From positions 95,619-159,618 of the forward strand of contig JBBQAN010000005.1 of assembly GCA_038316385.1 (NCBI GenBank): a stretch of 64,000 nt of DNA, given 5' to 3'. Within the stretch, counting starts at the first letter, position 1, and every line of letters starts with the position of its first letter. Below are positions 42,866 through 50,866 of this stretch, in pieces. Below the pieces are notes generated by a model. The model made no database searches. It saw nothing but the letters and a program-made list of their open reading frames with translations, and was not told the origin of the DNA. The stretch comes from SZAS-103 sp038316385 (lineage in GTDB: Bacteria; Pseudomonadota; Gammaproteobacteria; Xanthomonadales; Xanthomonadaceae). Made by a program: the position numbers and the translations under genes.

Positions 42866-44776
42866 ATGATCAATATCACCCTCCCAGACGGCAGCATCCG
42901 TCCCTTCGAACATCCCGTCAGCGTCGCCGAAGTCGCCGCCTCGATCGGCCCCGGCCTGGCCAAGGCCGCGCTGGCTGGCAAGGTCGATGGCAACGCTGTC
43001 GATACCAGTTTCCGCATCGATCACGATGCTGCACTGGAAATCGTCACCGACAAGCATCCCGATGCGCTCGACGTGCTGCGCCATTCCACTGCGCACTTGC
43101 TCGCGCAGGCCGTGCAGCGCCTGTATCTCGGCGCGCAGGTCACGATTGGTCCGGTGATCGACAACGGCTTCTACTACGACTTCGCCTACGAGCGCCCGTT
43201 TACCGTCGATGATCTGCCGAAGATCGAGGCGGAGATGCTCAAAATCGTCAAGGAAGCGATCCCGGTCGAGCGCTCGGTGATGCCGCGCGACGAAGCCGTC
43301 ACCTTCTTCAGCAATATGGGCGAGAAGTTCAAGGCCGAGATCATTGCCTCGATCCCGTCCGAGCAGGACATCTCGCTGTATCGCCAAGGCGATTTCATCG
43401 ATCTGTGTCGTGGCCCGCATGTGCCGGGCACCGACAAGCTGCGTGCATTCAAGTTGATGAAGGTCGCGGGCGCGTACTGGCGCGGCGATTCCAACAACCA
43501 GATGCTCAGCCGCATCTACGGCACCGCATGGCTCAACGACAAGGATCTCAAGGCTTACCTGCACCAGTTGGAGGAAGCCGAGAAACGCGACCACCGCAAG
43601 ATCGCCAAGGTGCAGGATCTGTTCCATCAGCAGGAGCAGGCGCCGGGCATGGTGTTCTGGCATCCGAAGGGCTGGGCTATCTGGCAGGTGGTTGAGCAGT
43701 ACATGCGCGGCGTCTATCGTTCCTGCGGCTATCAGGAAATCCGCTGCCCGCAGATCCTCGATGTGTCGCTGTGGAAGGCGTCCGGCCACTGGGACAACTA
43801 TCAGGACAACATGTTTTTCACCGAGTCGGAGAAGCGCGAGTACGCGCTCAAGCCGATGAATTGTCCGGGCCATGTCCAAGTGTTCAACCACGGCCTGCAT
43901 TCGTATCGTGACTTGCCGATCCGCTACGGCGAATTCGGTGGCTGCCATCGCAACGAGCCGTCCGGCGCGCTGCACGGGATCATGCGGGTGCGTGCGTTTA
44001 CCCAAGACGACGGCCATATCTTCTGCACGCCCGATCAGGTGGAGGCCGAGGTCACCGCATTCCACGCGCAGGCGATGAAGGTGTATGCCGATTTCGGCTT
44101 TACCGATTTCGCGATCAAGCTCGCGCTGCGTCCGGAAAAACGCATCGGTTCGGACGAATTTTGGGATCGCACTGAGGAAATGCTGCGCAGCGCGCTGCGC
44201 GCCGCTGGCGTGGAATGGGTCGAGCTTCCGGGCGAAGGCGCGTTCTATGCGCCGAAAATCGAATACCACCTCAAGGACTCGATCGGCCGCGAATGGCAGG
44301 TCGGCACCATGCAGGTGGATTTCATGATGCCCGAGCGACTCGGCGCCGAATACGTGGACGAACACTCCACGAAACAGCACCCGGCGATGCTGCATCGGGC
44401 GATTGTCGGTTCAATGGAGCGTTTTATCGGCATTCTCATTGAAAACCACGCGGGCAATCTGCCGGTTTGGCTCGCACCGATTCAGGCGGTGGTGCTGAAC
44501 ATCACCGACGCCCAGGCCGACGCGGTCGAAATCGCTCGCAAAACCCTTGAAAAACACGGTTTCCGGGTCGAGGCCGATTTGCGCAATGAAAAGATCGGCT
44601 ATAAGATTCGCGAACATGCAATGCAGCGGATTCCGTATCTGCTCGTGATCGGGGATCGCGAAAAGGAAACCGGCTCGGTTGCAGTGCGCGCCCGGTCTGG
44701 GGAAGACCTGGGAACGATGACCCTCGCCGACTTCATCGAACGCCTGCGCAGCGAATCCCATCCGGGAGTAAACTGA
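42866..44776 (+). CDS. thrS: Threonyl-tRNA synthetase
   Basis: 636 residues. TGS domain 1-60, editing SAD domain (HSTAHLLAQAVQRLY, EVKFGPVIDNGFYYDF-like IGPVIDNGFYYDFAY), class II core with MNCPGHVQVF (zinc Cys), RYGEFGGCHRNEPSGALHG, QDDGHIFC (zinc His), VGTMQVDFMMPERL and the C-terminal anticodon-binding domain starting PVWLAPIQAVVLNITD. It charges tRNA-Thr and edits mischarged Ser. It is the head of thrS-infC-rpmI-rplT-pheS-pheT-ihfA-merR, in the usual proteobacterial order. Expression is probably controlled by the leader described above. Confidence 0.97.
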   Translation: MINITLPDGSIRPFEHPVSVAEVAASIGPGLAKAALAGKVDGNAVDTSFRIDHDAALEIVTDKHPDALDVLRHSTAHLLAQAVQRLYLGAQVTIGPVIDNGFYYDFAYERPFTVDDLPKIEAEMLKIVKEAIPVERSVMPRDEAVTFFSNMGEKFKAEIIASIPSEQDISLYRQGDFIDLCRGPHVPGTDKLRAFKLMKVAGAYWRGDSNNQMLSRIYGTAWLNDKDLKAYLHQLEEAEKRDHRKIAKVQDLFHQQEQAPGMVFWHPKGWAIWQVVEQYMRGVYRSCGYQEIRCPQILDVSLWKASGHWDNYQDNMFFTESEKREYALKPMNCPGHVQVFNHGLHSYRDLPIRYGEFGGCHRNEPSGALHGIMRVRAFTQDDGHIFCTPDQVEAEVTAFHAQAMKVYADFGFTDFAIKLALRPEKRIGSDEFWDRTEEMLRSALRAAGVEWVELPGEGAFYAPKIEYHLKDSIGREWQVGTMQVDFMMPERLGAEYVDEHSTKQHPAMLHRAIVGSMERFIGILIENHAGNLPVWLAPIQAVVLNITDAQADAVEIARKTLEKHGFRVEADLRNEKIGYKIREHAMQRIPYLLVIGDREKETGSVAVRARSGEDLGTMTLADFIERLRSESHPGVN

Positions 44777-44814
44777 GCAGGCACAACATCCAATAATCCA
44801 CTGAGGTACCGCGA

Positions 44815-45336
44815 ATCAATACCGACAAGCAGAATCGCAAGAACCACGAAATCCGTGTCCCCCGCGTCCGTCTGATTGACGCCGAGGGCGAGAACGTCGG
44901 CGTGGTCGAACGCGACGCAGCGTTGCAGATGGCTGAAGAAGCCGGTCTCGATCTGGTCGAGATCCAGCCCAACGGCGATCCGCCGGTTTGCCGCATCATG
45001 GATTTCGGCAAGTTCAAGTTCGAAGCGCAGAAGAAGGCTTCGGCCGCCAAGAAGAAGCAGAAGGTCGTCGAGATCAAGGAACTCAAGTTCCGCCCGACCA
45101 CCGACGACGGCGACTACAACATCAAGCTGCGCAACCTGCGTCGATTCCTTGAGGAAGGCGACAAGGTCAAGGTCAACATCCGCTTCAAGGGCCGCGAAAT
45201 GGCCCATCAGGAGCTGGGTATGGAAATGGCCAAGCGCATCGAGGCCGATCTGGCCGACGAAGTCGTGATCGAGCAACGCCCGCGCCTTGAAGGCCGGCAG
45301 ATGATCATGATGATGTCGCCGAAGAAGAAGTCCTGA
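44815..45336 (+). CDS. infC: Translation initiation factor IF-3 (non-ATG start, ATC)
   Basis: 173 residues beginning at ATC 44815: the frame is closed by TAA at 44794, and between it and the conserved NHEIRVPRVRLIDAEGENVG there is no ATG, GTG or TTG; TGAGGT lies 8 nt upstream as ribosome binding site. A GTG at 44902 would delete the N-terminal domain. The rest is full IF-3: linker KKASAAKKKQKVVEIKELKFRPTTDDGDYNIKLRNLRRFL and C-terminal domain to MSPKKKS. An unusual start codon is typical of infC, where IF-3 discriminates against it and so controls its own synthesis; E. coli uses ATT. Downstream are rpmI and rplT. Confidence 0.93.
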   Translation: MNTDKQNRKNHEIRVPRVRLIDAEGENVGVVERDAALQMAEEAGLDLVEIQPNGDPPVCRIMDFGKFKFEAQKKASAAKKKQKVVEIKELKFRPTTDDGDYNIKLRNLRRFLEEGDKVKVNIRFKGREMAHQELGMEMAKRIEADLADEVVIEQRPRLEGRQMIMMMSPKKKS

Positions 45337-45546
45337 TACTCGCGAAAACGAGGTGCTGAGTACGGAATCAGGCTGTGGATTGCACTGCGCAGCCGCAGAC
45401 CGCATACTACGCGGCCCGATTGGATCGGGCGTAATAAGCCGGCAAGGCAGGATGGAAAGACCAATCCTCTGGATTTGCAACCTCTGGTTGCTTCAATTCA
45501 TGTGGGCGGCGCCTCGGCCAGTCAAATAAAACACCAAAGGACTGTC
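45337..45546 (+). promoter_or_regulatory. Untranslated leader between infC and rpmI
   Basis: 210 bases with no gene. It contains a near-duplicate TCCTCTGGATTTGCAACC / CTCTGGTTGCTTC, inverted-repeat fragments and an in-frame-free region before the rpmI ribosome binding site (AAAGG). In E. coli, L20 represses translation of this operon by binding RNA upstream of rpmI, so a similar operator is likely; I cannot fold it reliably by eye. Confidence 0.45.
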
Positions 45547-45744
45547 ATGCCCAAGATCAAGACCAACCGGGGGGCTGCGAAGCGTTTTCGCAAAACCGCA
45601 TCCGGAAAATACAAGTGCGGCCACGCCAACCGCAGCCACATCCTCACGAAGAAGTCGACCAAGCGCAAACGCGTCCTTCGCGGCAAGAATCATGTGCGCG
45701 CCGAAGACGCAGGCCGTCTTGATCGCATGCTTCCCTATCTCTGA
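45547..45744 (+). CDS. rpmI: 50S ribosomal protein L35
   Basis: 65 residues, the standard L35 size: MPKIKTNRGAAKRF start, KYKCGHANRSHILTKKS, KRKRVLRGKN and ending DAGRLDRMLPYL. Strongly basic, as expected for a 23S rRNA-binding protein. It starts at the ATG 45547 just after CAAAGGAC; codons upstream are the leader. rplT follows in 13 nt. Confidence 0.96.
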   Translation: MPKIKTNRGAAKRFRKTASGKYKCGHANRSHILTKKSTKRKRVLRGKNHVRAEDAGRLDRMLPYL

Positions 45745-45757
45745 GGAGGGCTGAACC

Positions 45758-46117
45758 ATGGCACGAGTCAAACGTGGTGTAACGGCACGCCGCCGTCACA
45801 AGAAAATCCTGAAGCTGGCCAAGGGCTACTTCCACGCGCGCCGCAAGGTGTTCCGCGTTGCCAAACAGGCCGTCACCAAGGCTGCACAGTACGCGTACAT
45901 CGGCCGCAAGCAGCGCAAGCGCCACTTCCGCGCGCTGTGGATCGTCCGCATCAACGCTGGTGCGCGCATGTTCGGGCTGAGCTACAGCCGCTTCATGAAT
46001 GGCCTGAAGAAAGCCGAGATCGCACTGGATCGCAAGGTGCTCTCCGACATCGCCATTCACGACATCGCCGCTTTCGGAAAGCTTGCCGAACAGGCCAAGC
46101 GCGCCCTCGCGGCGTAA
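45758..46117 (+). CDS. rplT: 50S ribosomal protein L20
   Basis: 119 residues, the standard L20 length. MARVKRGVTARRRHKKILKLAKGYFHARRKVFR with its long basic N-terminal extension, AYIGRKQRKRHFRALWIVRINAGAR and the C-terminal domain. Early 50S assembly protein; in E. coli it is also the translational repressor of its operon. GAGGAGG lies before the ATG. A terminator at 46142 separates it from pheS. Confidence 0.97.
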   Translation: MARVKRGVTARRRHKKILKLAKGYFHARRKVFRVAKQAVTKAAQYAYIGRKQRKRHFRALWIVRINAGARMFGLSYSRFMNGLKKAEIALDRKVLSDIAIHDIAAFGKLAEQAKRALAA

Positions 46118-46141
46118 GTTTCGGAACAGCGAAACAAACAG

Positions 46142-46176
46142 CGGGGAAGGGCGAAAGTCCTTCCCCGTTTTCGTTT
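46142..46176 (+). terminator. Intrinsic terminator after rplT
   Basis: Nine-bp stem CGGGGAAGG / CCTTCCCCG (46142-46150 and 46159-46167) with a GCGAAAGT loop, followed by TTTTCGTTT. It may be a partial terminator before pheS. Confidence 0.85.
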
Positions 46177-46183
46177 ATAGCGG

Positions 46184-46207
46184 TCATCCAGATGAAAGTC
46201 TGGATGA
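46184..46207 (+). promoter_or_regulatory. Perfect 9-bp hairpin in the pheS leader
   Basis: TCATCCAGA / TCTGGATGA around TGAAAG, ending 33 nt before the pheS ATG. No T tract. No Phe-rich leader peptide is visible nearby (a short frame encodes MKVWMMRNRIVWGI), so a PheM-type attenuator is not supported. It could affect translation or be part of an rRNA-like structure. Confidence 0.4.
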
Positions 46208-46239
46208 TGAGAAATCGAATCGTTTGGGGCATTTAATCG

Positions 46240-47235
46240 ATGAGCGAGATCGAAACACTCACCAGCATCGCGTTGTCCGAGATCGCGAGCGCCAATGCGT
46301 CCGACACACTGGAAGCGTTGCGCGTACAACTGCTCGGTAAGCAAGGAAACGTCACTGCGCTGTTGAAGTCGCTCGGCGCGATGCCGGCCGATCAGCGCAA
46401 GGCCGCTGGTGAAGCCATCAATCGCGCGAAGGAATCCATTGCCGATGCGATCGCCGCGCGTCGCGCGCAACTCGACGAAGCCGGACTGCAGGCACGGCTC
46501 GCGTCCGAGCGTATCGACATCACATTGCCGGGGCGACATGGCGAACGCGGCAGCCTGCACCCAGTCACGCGTGCGATGGAGCGCATCGTCGACATCTTTT
46601 CGCGGCTTGGTTACGCCGTCGCCGAAGGTCCGGAGATCGAGGACGACGAGCACAACTTCGAAGCGCTGAATTTCCCGCCGCACCATCCCGCGCGGGCAAT
46701 GCACGACACGTTTTATTTTCCGGATGGTCGCCTGCTGCGAACGCACACCTCGCCGGTACAGATCCGTGGCATGAAAGGCCGTACGCCGCCGATCCGCTTG
46801 ATCGCGCCGGGCAAGGTGTATCGCAGCGATTCCGACCAGACCCACTCGCCGATGTTCCACCAGGTCGAAGGTCTGTTGATCGACGAAACATCGAGCTTCG
46901 CCGACCTGAAAGGCACGTTGTCCGAATTCGTCAACGCGTTCTTCGAGCGCGACCTGCCGATGCGTTTCCGCCCCAGCTATTTCCCGTTTACCGAACCGTC
47001 GGCAGAAGTAGACATTGGCTGGACGCGCGCCGATGGCAGCACATCGTGGCTGGAAGTGCTCGGCTCCGGCATGGTGCATCCGAACGTGCTGCGCAATTGC
47101 GGCATCGATCCGGAACGCTACACCGGATTTGCATTCGGCCTCGGCGTCGAGCGCTTCGCGATGTTGCGCTATGGCGTTGACGACCTGCGCAGTTTCTTCG
47201 AAAACGACGTGCGTTTCCTGCAACAATTCGCGTGA
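46240..47235 (+). CDS. pheS: Phenylalanyl-tRNA synthetase alpha subunit
   Basis: 331 residues. N-terminal coiled coil (EIASANASDTLEALRVQLLGKQGNVTALLKSLG), then the class II core with HPVTRAMERIVDIF, RTHTSPVQIRGMKGRTPPIRLIAPGKVYRSDSDQTHSPMFHQVEGL (motif 2), and FGLGVERFAMLRYGVDDLR (motif 3). It forms the alpha2-beta2 enzyme with PheT, charging tRNA-Phe. pheT starts 7 nt after its stop. Confidence 0.97.
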   Translation: MSEIETLTSIALSEIASANASDTLEALRVQLLGKQGNVTALLKSLGAMPADQRKAAGEAINRAKESIADAIAARRAQLDEAGLQARLASERIDITLPGRHGERGSLHPVTRAMERIVDIFSRLGYAVAEGPEIEDDEHNFEALNFPPHHPARAMHDTFYFPDGRLLRTHTSPVQIRGMKGRTPPIRLIAPGKVYRSDSDQTHSPMFHQVEGLLIDETSSFADLKGTLSEFVNAFFERDLPMRFRPSYFPFTEPSAEVDIGWTRADGSTSWLEVLGSGMVHPNVLRNCGIDPERYTGFAFGLGVERFAMLRYGVDDLRSFFENDVRFLQQFA

Positions 47236-47242
47236 GGCCTTC

Positions 47243-49795
47243 ATGAAATTTTCAGAGAATTGGCTGCGCGAAAACGTAGCGACCGACGCGACGCATGAAG
47301 CTCTCGTCGAGCGGCTCAGCGCTATCGGCCTCGAAGTCGAGAATGTCGAAAAGCTCGGCGAAGACCTCGATGGCGTTGTCGTCGCGCAGATCGTGAGTTG
47401 CGCGAAACATCCTGAAGCCGATCGCCTGCTGGTGTGCAGCGTCGATATCGGCAACGGCGATGCGGTGCAAATTGTTTGCGGCGCACCGAATGCGCGGCCG
47501 GGATTGAAAACACCACTCGCTACAGTTGGCGCCACCCTTCCCGGCGGCATGCAGATCAAGCCGGCAACGCTGCGCGGTGTCGAATCGAACGGCATGCTGT
47601 GCTCGGCGAAGGAACTCGGCATCGATCCGGATGCATCCGGTTTGCTCGAACTGCCTGACGATGCGCCAGTCGGCGCCGCGTTCGCGGGCTATCTCGGGTT
47701 GCCCGATGCCAGCATCGAACTCAAGCTCACGCCGAATCGTGCGGATTGCTTCAGTGTGCGCGGCATCGCGTTCGACGTCGCGGCAGCGTTTGGCAGCAGC
47801 GTGCAGCCCTTGACGATCGAGCCCGTGCCCGTGTCATCCAAGGCGCAGATCGAGATCGTTCTAGATTCCGATCGCGATTGCCTTCGCTATTGCGGACGCG
47901 TGATTGAAGGCGTGAATGCAACAGCACCGACGCCGCTTTGGATGAGCGAGCGACTCAAGCGCTCCGGCATTCGCCCGATTAGTCTGGTCGTCGATGTCAC
48001 CGCTTACGTCATGCTCGAACTCGGCCAACCAATGCACGCGTTCGACCGCGACACGTTGACAGGGCCGATCGTCGTGCGTTGGGCTCGAACCCCGCGAAGT
48101 GAGAGAGAGAATGTCGCACGCTTATTGTTGAAAATCGAGCAGGACAAGCGCCCGCTACCGGTGATCGAGCAAGCGCCGGCGTACAGGGGCGATGAGCCAC
48201 TGAAGCTGCTCGACGGACGTGAGGTGAATCTCGACGACGACACCCTCGTGGTGTCTGACAGTACCGAAGGTCGCGCGTCGCGCGCGGTCGCGCTCGGCGG
48301 CATCATGGGCGGCTACGACACGCGCGTCACTGACACAACGCGCAATGTGTTTCTGGAAGCTGCGCATTGGGTGCCATCGGCTATTGTCGGTCGCAGCCGC
48401 CGGCTCGGCATGCACACCGATGCGGGCCACCGCTTCGAGCGCGGCGTTGATCCGCAATTGCCGCCGATCGCTATTGAATATGCAACACGATTGATCGTCG
48501 ACCTCGCCGGCGGAATGCCTGGACCACGGATTGACGTCCCTAGCGAAGGCGACTTGCCTACCCCAGCGACGGTCCATCTGCGTCGGGCACGAATTGGGCG
48601 CGTTCTCGGTATCGCGGTCGGCGACTCCGAAGTCGAACGCATCCTGCGTGCACTCGGGATGGTGGTTGAAGCGCTCGAAGACGGCTGGCGCGTCATCCCG
48701 CCAAGTAGCCGCTTTGATATCGCGATCGAGGAAGACCTGATCGAGGAGATCGCGCGCATCCACGGCTACGATGCGATTCCGACGGCGATGCCGAGCGGCG
48801 AGGTCCGCGTAGCAGCGATTAACGAAATGCGCGTTCCGGAATCCGACATCCGTCGCCAGCTAGCGGCTCGAGACTATCGCGAGGCGATCAACTTTGCCTT
48901 CGTCGATGCCGGCCTGCTTGCGGCGTGGTCACTGGACAAGGACGCGGTCGCTCTGGCAAATCCTCTGAGTTCCGACTTGGGAACGATGCGCACGGCGCTG
49001 CTTCCGGGCTTGGTGCAGGCACTGCGACACAACGCGGCGCGGCAGCAATCGCGCGTGCGGTTGTTTGAAGTCGGTAATGTCTTTCGTGCTGCTTCGGCAG
49101 AAAACGATGCGTCGGCTCCGGCGCCGATCGAAACCTTGCGTGTGGCCGCCGCCTGCATCGGCAAGGCGAGCGCCGAGCAATGGGGCGAACCCCCACGCGT
49201 GGCAGACTTTTACGACGTCAAGGCCGACCTCGAAAGCATCGCCGCGCTGGCCGGTGTCGACGCGATCGGCGGCCTGCGCTACATGCCGACGACAGAGGCG
49301 TGGCTGCATCCGGGGCGTTCGGCCGAGGTCTGGCGTGGCGATCTGCGTGTTGGCTGGATCGGTCACCTGCATCCACGGCTGCTGAAATCGCTCGATCTCG
49401 AAATCGAAGTGCTGGCGTTTGAACTGGACCTCGAACCGCTGGCCGAGCGCGCCATTCCGGCCGCAACACCGTTATCACGCTATCCGTTCGTCCGCCGGGA
49501 CCTCGCGCTGGTCGTACCCGATTCGACGCCGTGGGCGGCGGTTGAGACTAGCCTCAAATCGGCGCTCGGCGCGCTGCTGCGCGAGGTTCGGCTGTTCGAC
49601 GTGTATCGCGGGACAGGCCTCGACCCGGACACAAGGAGTGTCGCTATGGGCTTGATTTTACAGGATGTCTCGCGCACGCTTACCGATCAGGATGCAGACC
49701 GCGCCGTGGCCGAGGCCGTCGCCGCACTGGAACGCGAATTCGGCGCGGTGTTGCGAGGGGCTGAATTGCTTCGGGATGATTGGGTTAGCGGATGA
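47243..49795 (+). CDS. pheT: Phenylalanyl-tRNA synthetase beta subunit with an insertion
   Basis: 850 residues from the ATG at 47243, about 50 more than the usual ~795-800. N-terminal tRNA-binding EMAP-like domain (VVVAQIVSCAKHPEADRLLVCSVD), B3/B4 editing domain (LDGREVNLDDDTLVVSDSTEGRASRAVALGGIMGGYDT), B5, a core-like domain and the C-terminal FDX-ACB domain (PLSRYPFVRRDLALVVPDSTPWAAV). Between IVVRWA and LLDG, about residues 280-317, lies roughly 33 additional residues (ARLLLKIEQDKRPLPVIEQA) not seen in E. coli. The frame is uninterrupted. The upstream open frame within pheS is not coding. Confidence 0.95.
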   Translation: MKFSENWLRENVATDATHEALVERLSAIGLEVENVEKLGEDLDGVVVAQIVSCAKHPEADRLLVCSVDIGNGDAVQIVCGAPNARPGLKTPLATVGATLPGGMQIKPATLRGVESNGMLCSAKELGIDPDASGLLELPDDAPVGAAFAGYLGLPDASIELKLTPNRADCFSVRGIAFDVAAAFGSSVQPLTIEPVPVSSKAQIEIVLDSDRDCLRYCGRVIEGVNATAPTPLWMSERLKRSGIRPISLVVDVTAYVMLELGQPMHAFDRDTLTGPIVVRWARTPRSERENVARLLLKIEQDKRPLPVIEQAPAYRGDEPLKLLDGREVNLDDDTLVVSDSTEGRASRAVALGGIMGGYDTRVTDTTRNVFLEAAHWVPSAIVGRSRRLGMHTDAGHRFERGVDPQLPPIAIEYATRLIVDLAGGMPGPRIDVPSEGDLPTPATVHLRRARIGRVLGIAVGDSEVERILRALGMVVEALEDGWRVIPPSSRFDIAIEEDLIEEIARIHGYDAIPTAMPSGEVRVAAINEMRVPESDIRRQLAARDYREAINFAFVDAGLLAAWSLDKDAVALANPLSSDLGTMRTALLPGLVQALRHNAARQQSRVRLFEVGNVFRAASAENDASAPAPIETLRVAAACIGKASAEQWGEPPRVADFYDVKADLESIAALAGVDAIGGLRYMPTTEAWLHPGRSAEVWRGDLRVGWIGHLHPRLLKSLDLEIEVLAFELDLEPLAERAIPAATPLSRYPFVRRDLALVVPDSTPWAAVETSLKSALGALLREVRLFDVYRGTGLDPDTRSVAMGLILQDVSRTLTDQDADRAVAEAVAALEREFGAVLRGAELLRDDWVSG

Positions 49796-49828
49796 ATAAT
49801 CGCAGGACGCGATGCAACAGGGGATGAC

Positions 49829-50131
49829 ATGGCGTTGACGAAAGCGGAGATGGCCGAGCGCCTCTTCGAGCAAGTAGGCCTGAACAAGCGCGAGGCGAAG
49901 GAATTCGTCGATGCGTACTTCGACGTGCTCCGCGAATCGCTGGAGCGCGGTACGCAGGTCAAGCTGTCGGGTTTCGGCAACTTTGAATTGCGCCAGAAGA
50001 ACCAGCGGCCCGGCCGCAACCCCAAAACTGGCGAGGAGATACCGATTTCCGCGCGCACCGTGGTGACATTCCGGCCCGGACAGAAACTGAAAGAACGCGT
50101 CGAAGCCCACACCGGTCGTGATCATGCTTGA
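49829..50131 (+). CDS. ihfA: Integration host factor subunit alpha
   Basis: 100 residues, the typical IHF-alpha length. MALTKAEMAERLFEQVGLNKREAKEFVDAYFDVLRESL, VKLSGFGNFELRQKNQRPGRNPKTGEEIPI with the DNA-minor-groove Pro in the RPGRNPKTGE arm, and FRPGQKLKERVEA. It forms with IhfB the DNA-bending heterodimer. The merR-like gene overlaps its end by 8 nt (ATG at 50124). Confidence 0.96.
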   Translation: MALTKAEMAERLFEQVGLNKREAKEFVDAYFDVLRESLERGTQVKLSGFGNFELRQKNQRPGRNPKTGEEIPISARTVVTFRPGQKLKERVEAHTGRDHA

Positions 50132-50480
50132 TCCGGGCAGCAATCGCGAGCTTCCACCGATCCCGGCCAAGCGCTATTTCACCATCGGTGAAGTCAGCGA
50201 ACTATGCGAAGTGAAGCCGCATGTGCTGCGCTACTGGGAAACCGAATTTCCCACATTGAAGCCGGTCAAGCGGCGCGGAAATCGCCGCTATTATCAGCGC
50301 CACGACGTGCTGATGATCCGCCAGATTCGCGGCCTGCTGTATGAAAACGGTTACACCATAGGCGGCGCGCGCCAACGTCTTGAAGGCGAGGTGGCACGCG
50401 TGGAGAACACGATGTCGTCGCAAATTGTCCGCCAGGTTCGGCAGGAACTCGAGGAAGTGCTGCAACTGCTGAAGCGTTGA
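50124..50480 (+). CDS. MerR family transcriptional regulator
   Basis: 118 residues from the ATG at 50124; a GTG at 50118 could add two codons. N-terminal winged helix KRYFTIGEVSELCEVKPHVLRYWETEFPTLKPVKRRGNRRYYQRHDVLMI, the MerR DNA-binding domain, followed by a helical dimerisation tail ending QVRQELEEVLQLLKR. No metal-binding cysteines are at the expected C-terminal place. It overlaps ihfA and is the last gene of the operon, a position typical in gammaproteobacteria for this unassigned regulator. Confidence 0.88.
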   Translation: MLDPGSNRELPPIPAKRYFTIGEVSELCEVKPHVLRYWETEFPTLKPVKRRGNRRYYQRHDVLMIRQIRGLLYENGYTIGGARQRLEGEVARVENTMSSQIVRQVRQELEEVLQLLKR

Positions 50481-50484
50481 GCTT

Positions 50485-50513
50485 CTCTTTCGCGCCGAAT
50501 AAACCCGTATAAT
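50485..50513 (+). promoter_or_regulatory. Candidate promoter of the tRNA-Pro gene
   Basis: TATAAT at 50508-50513 is a perfect -10 followed by a GC-rich discriminator, 42 nt before the tRNA. TCTTTC at 50485-50490 with a 17-nt spacer is a weak -35. A G/C-rich discriminator is usual for growth-rate controlled stable RNA. Confidence 0.5.
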
Positions 50514-50554
50514 TCGCCTCCCGCACGCCATGCGTGCGCGGTGATCGTCCTCGT

Positions 50555-50631
50555 CGGGGCGTAGCGCAGTCTGGTAGCGCACCTGCCTGGGGGGCAGGGG
50601 GTCGTGGGTTCGAATCCCGCCGTCCCGACCA
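50555..50631 (+). tRNA. tRNA-Pro (GGG)
   Basis: 77 nt, 3' CCA encoded. Acceptor CGGGGCG pairs with CGTCCCG (one G-T), D-arm GCGCAGTCTGGTAGCGC, anticodon stem CCTGC / GCAGG with loop CTGGGGG giving the anticodon GGG, T-loop GGTTCGAATCC. Discriminator A. The anticodon reads CCC and CCU Pro codons by wobble. Confidence 0.97.
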
Positions 50632-50681
50632 TGAGTAACCGCAGCAGCAATTATGGCGACGCAGTCCTGATTAGTACGCTC

Positions 50682-50755
50682 GCTCTGATTTTCAAGCGGA
50701 GCCAACGAAACCGCAGTTCAGGCTTGCCGTTGCTTTGATTCTCAATTGAAGCCAA
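50682..50755 (+). repeat. Two 24-nt direct repeats forming covarying hairpins
   Basis: 50682-50705 and 50732-50755, exactly 50 nt apart, share GCTyTGATTyTCAA...GAGCCAA/AAGCCAA. Each can fold with complementary ends: GCTC/GAGC in the first and GCTT/AAGC in the second, the changes compensating each other. Lies in a 235-nt gap after the tRNA. Confidence 0.5.
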
Positions 50756-50866
50756 ATGCCTCGCTGCCGGGCTCCCGATCAACTCGGAATCTCGATCAAA
50801 ATCGACAGCGCGCGCAGCGCACGCTGCATTTGAATCGGCGCTGTCGGGCTCATTGCGGATAGCGAT

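Noticed and set aside
42785..44395. 536-codon minus-strand frame opposite thrS
   Set aside because: Antisense shadow of a highly conserved gene, a usual effect of high GC content.
46193..46237. Possible PheM-like leader peptide before pheS
   Set aside because: The frame encodes MKVWMMRNRIVWGI with no Phe codons, so amino acid attenuation is not supported.
46057..47622. 521-codon minus-strand frame opposite pheS
   Set aside because: Antisense to conserved pheS and part of pheT; no ribosome binding site.
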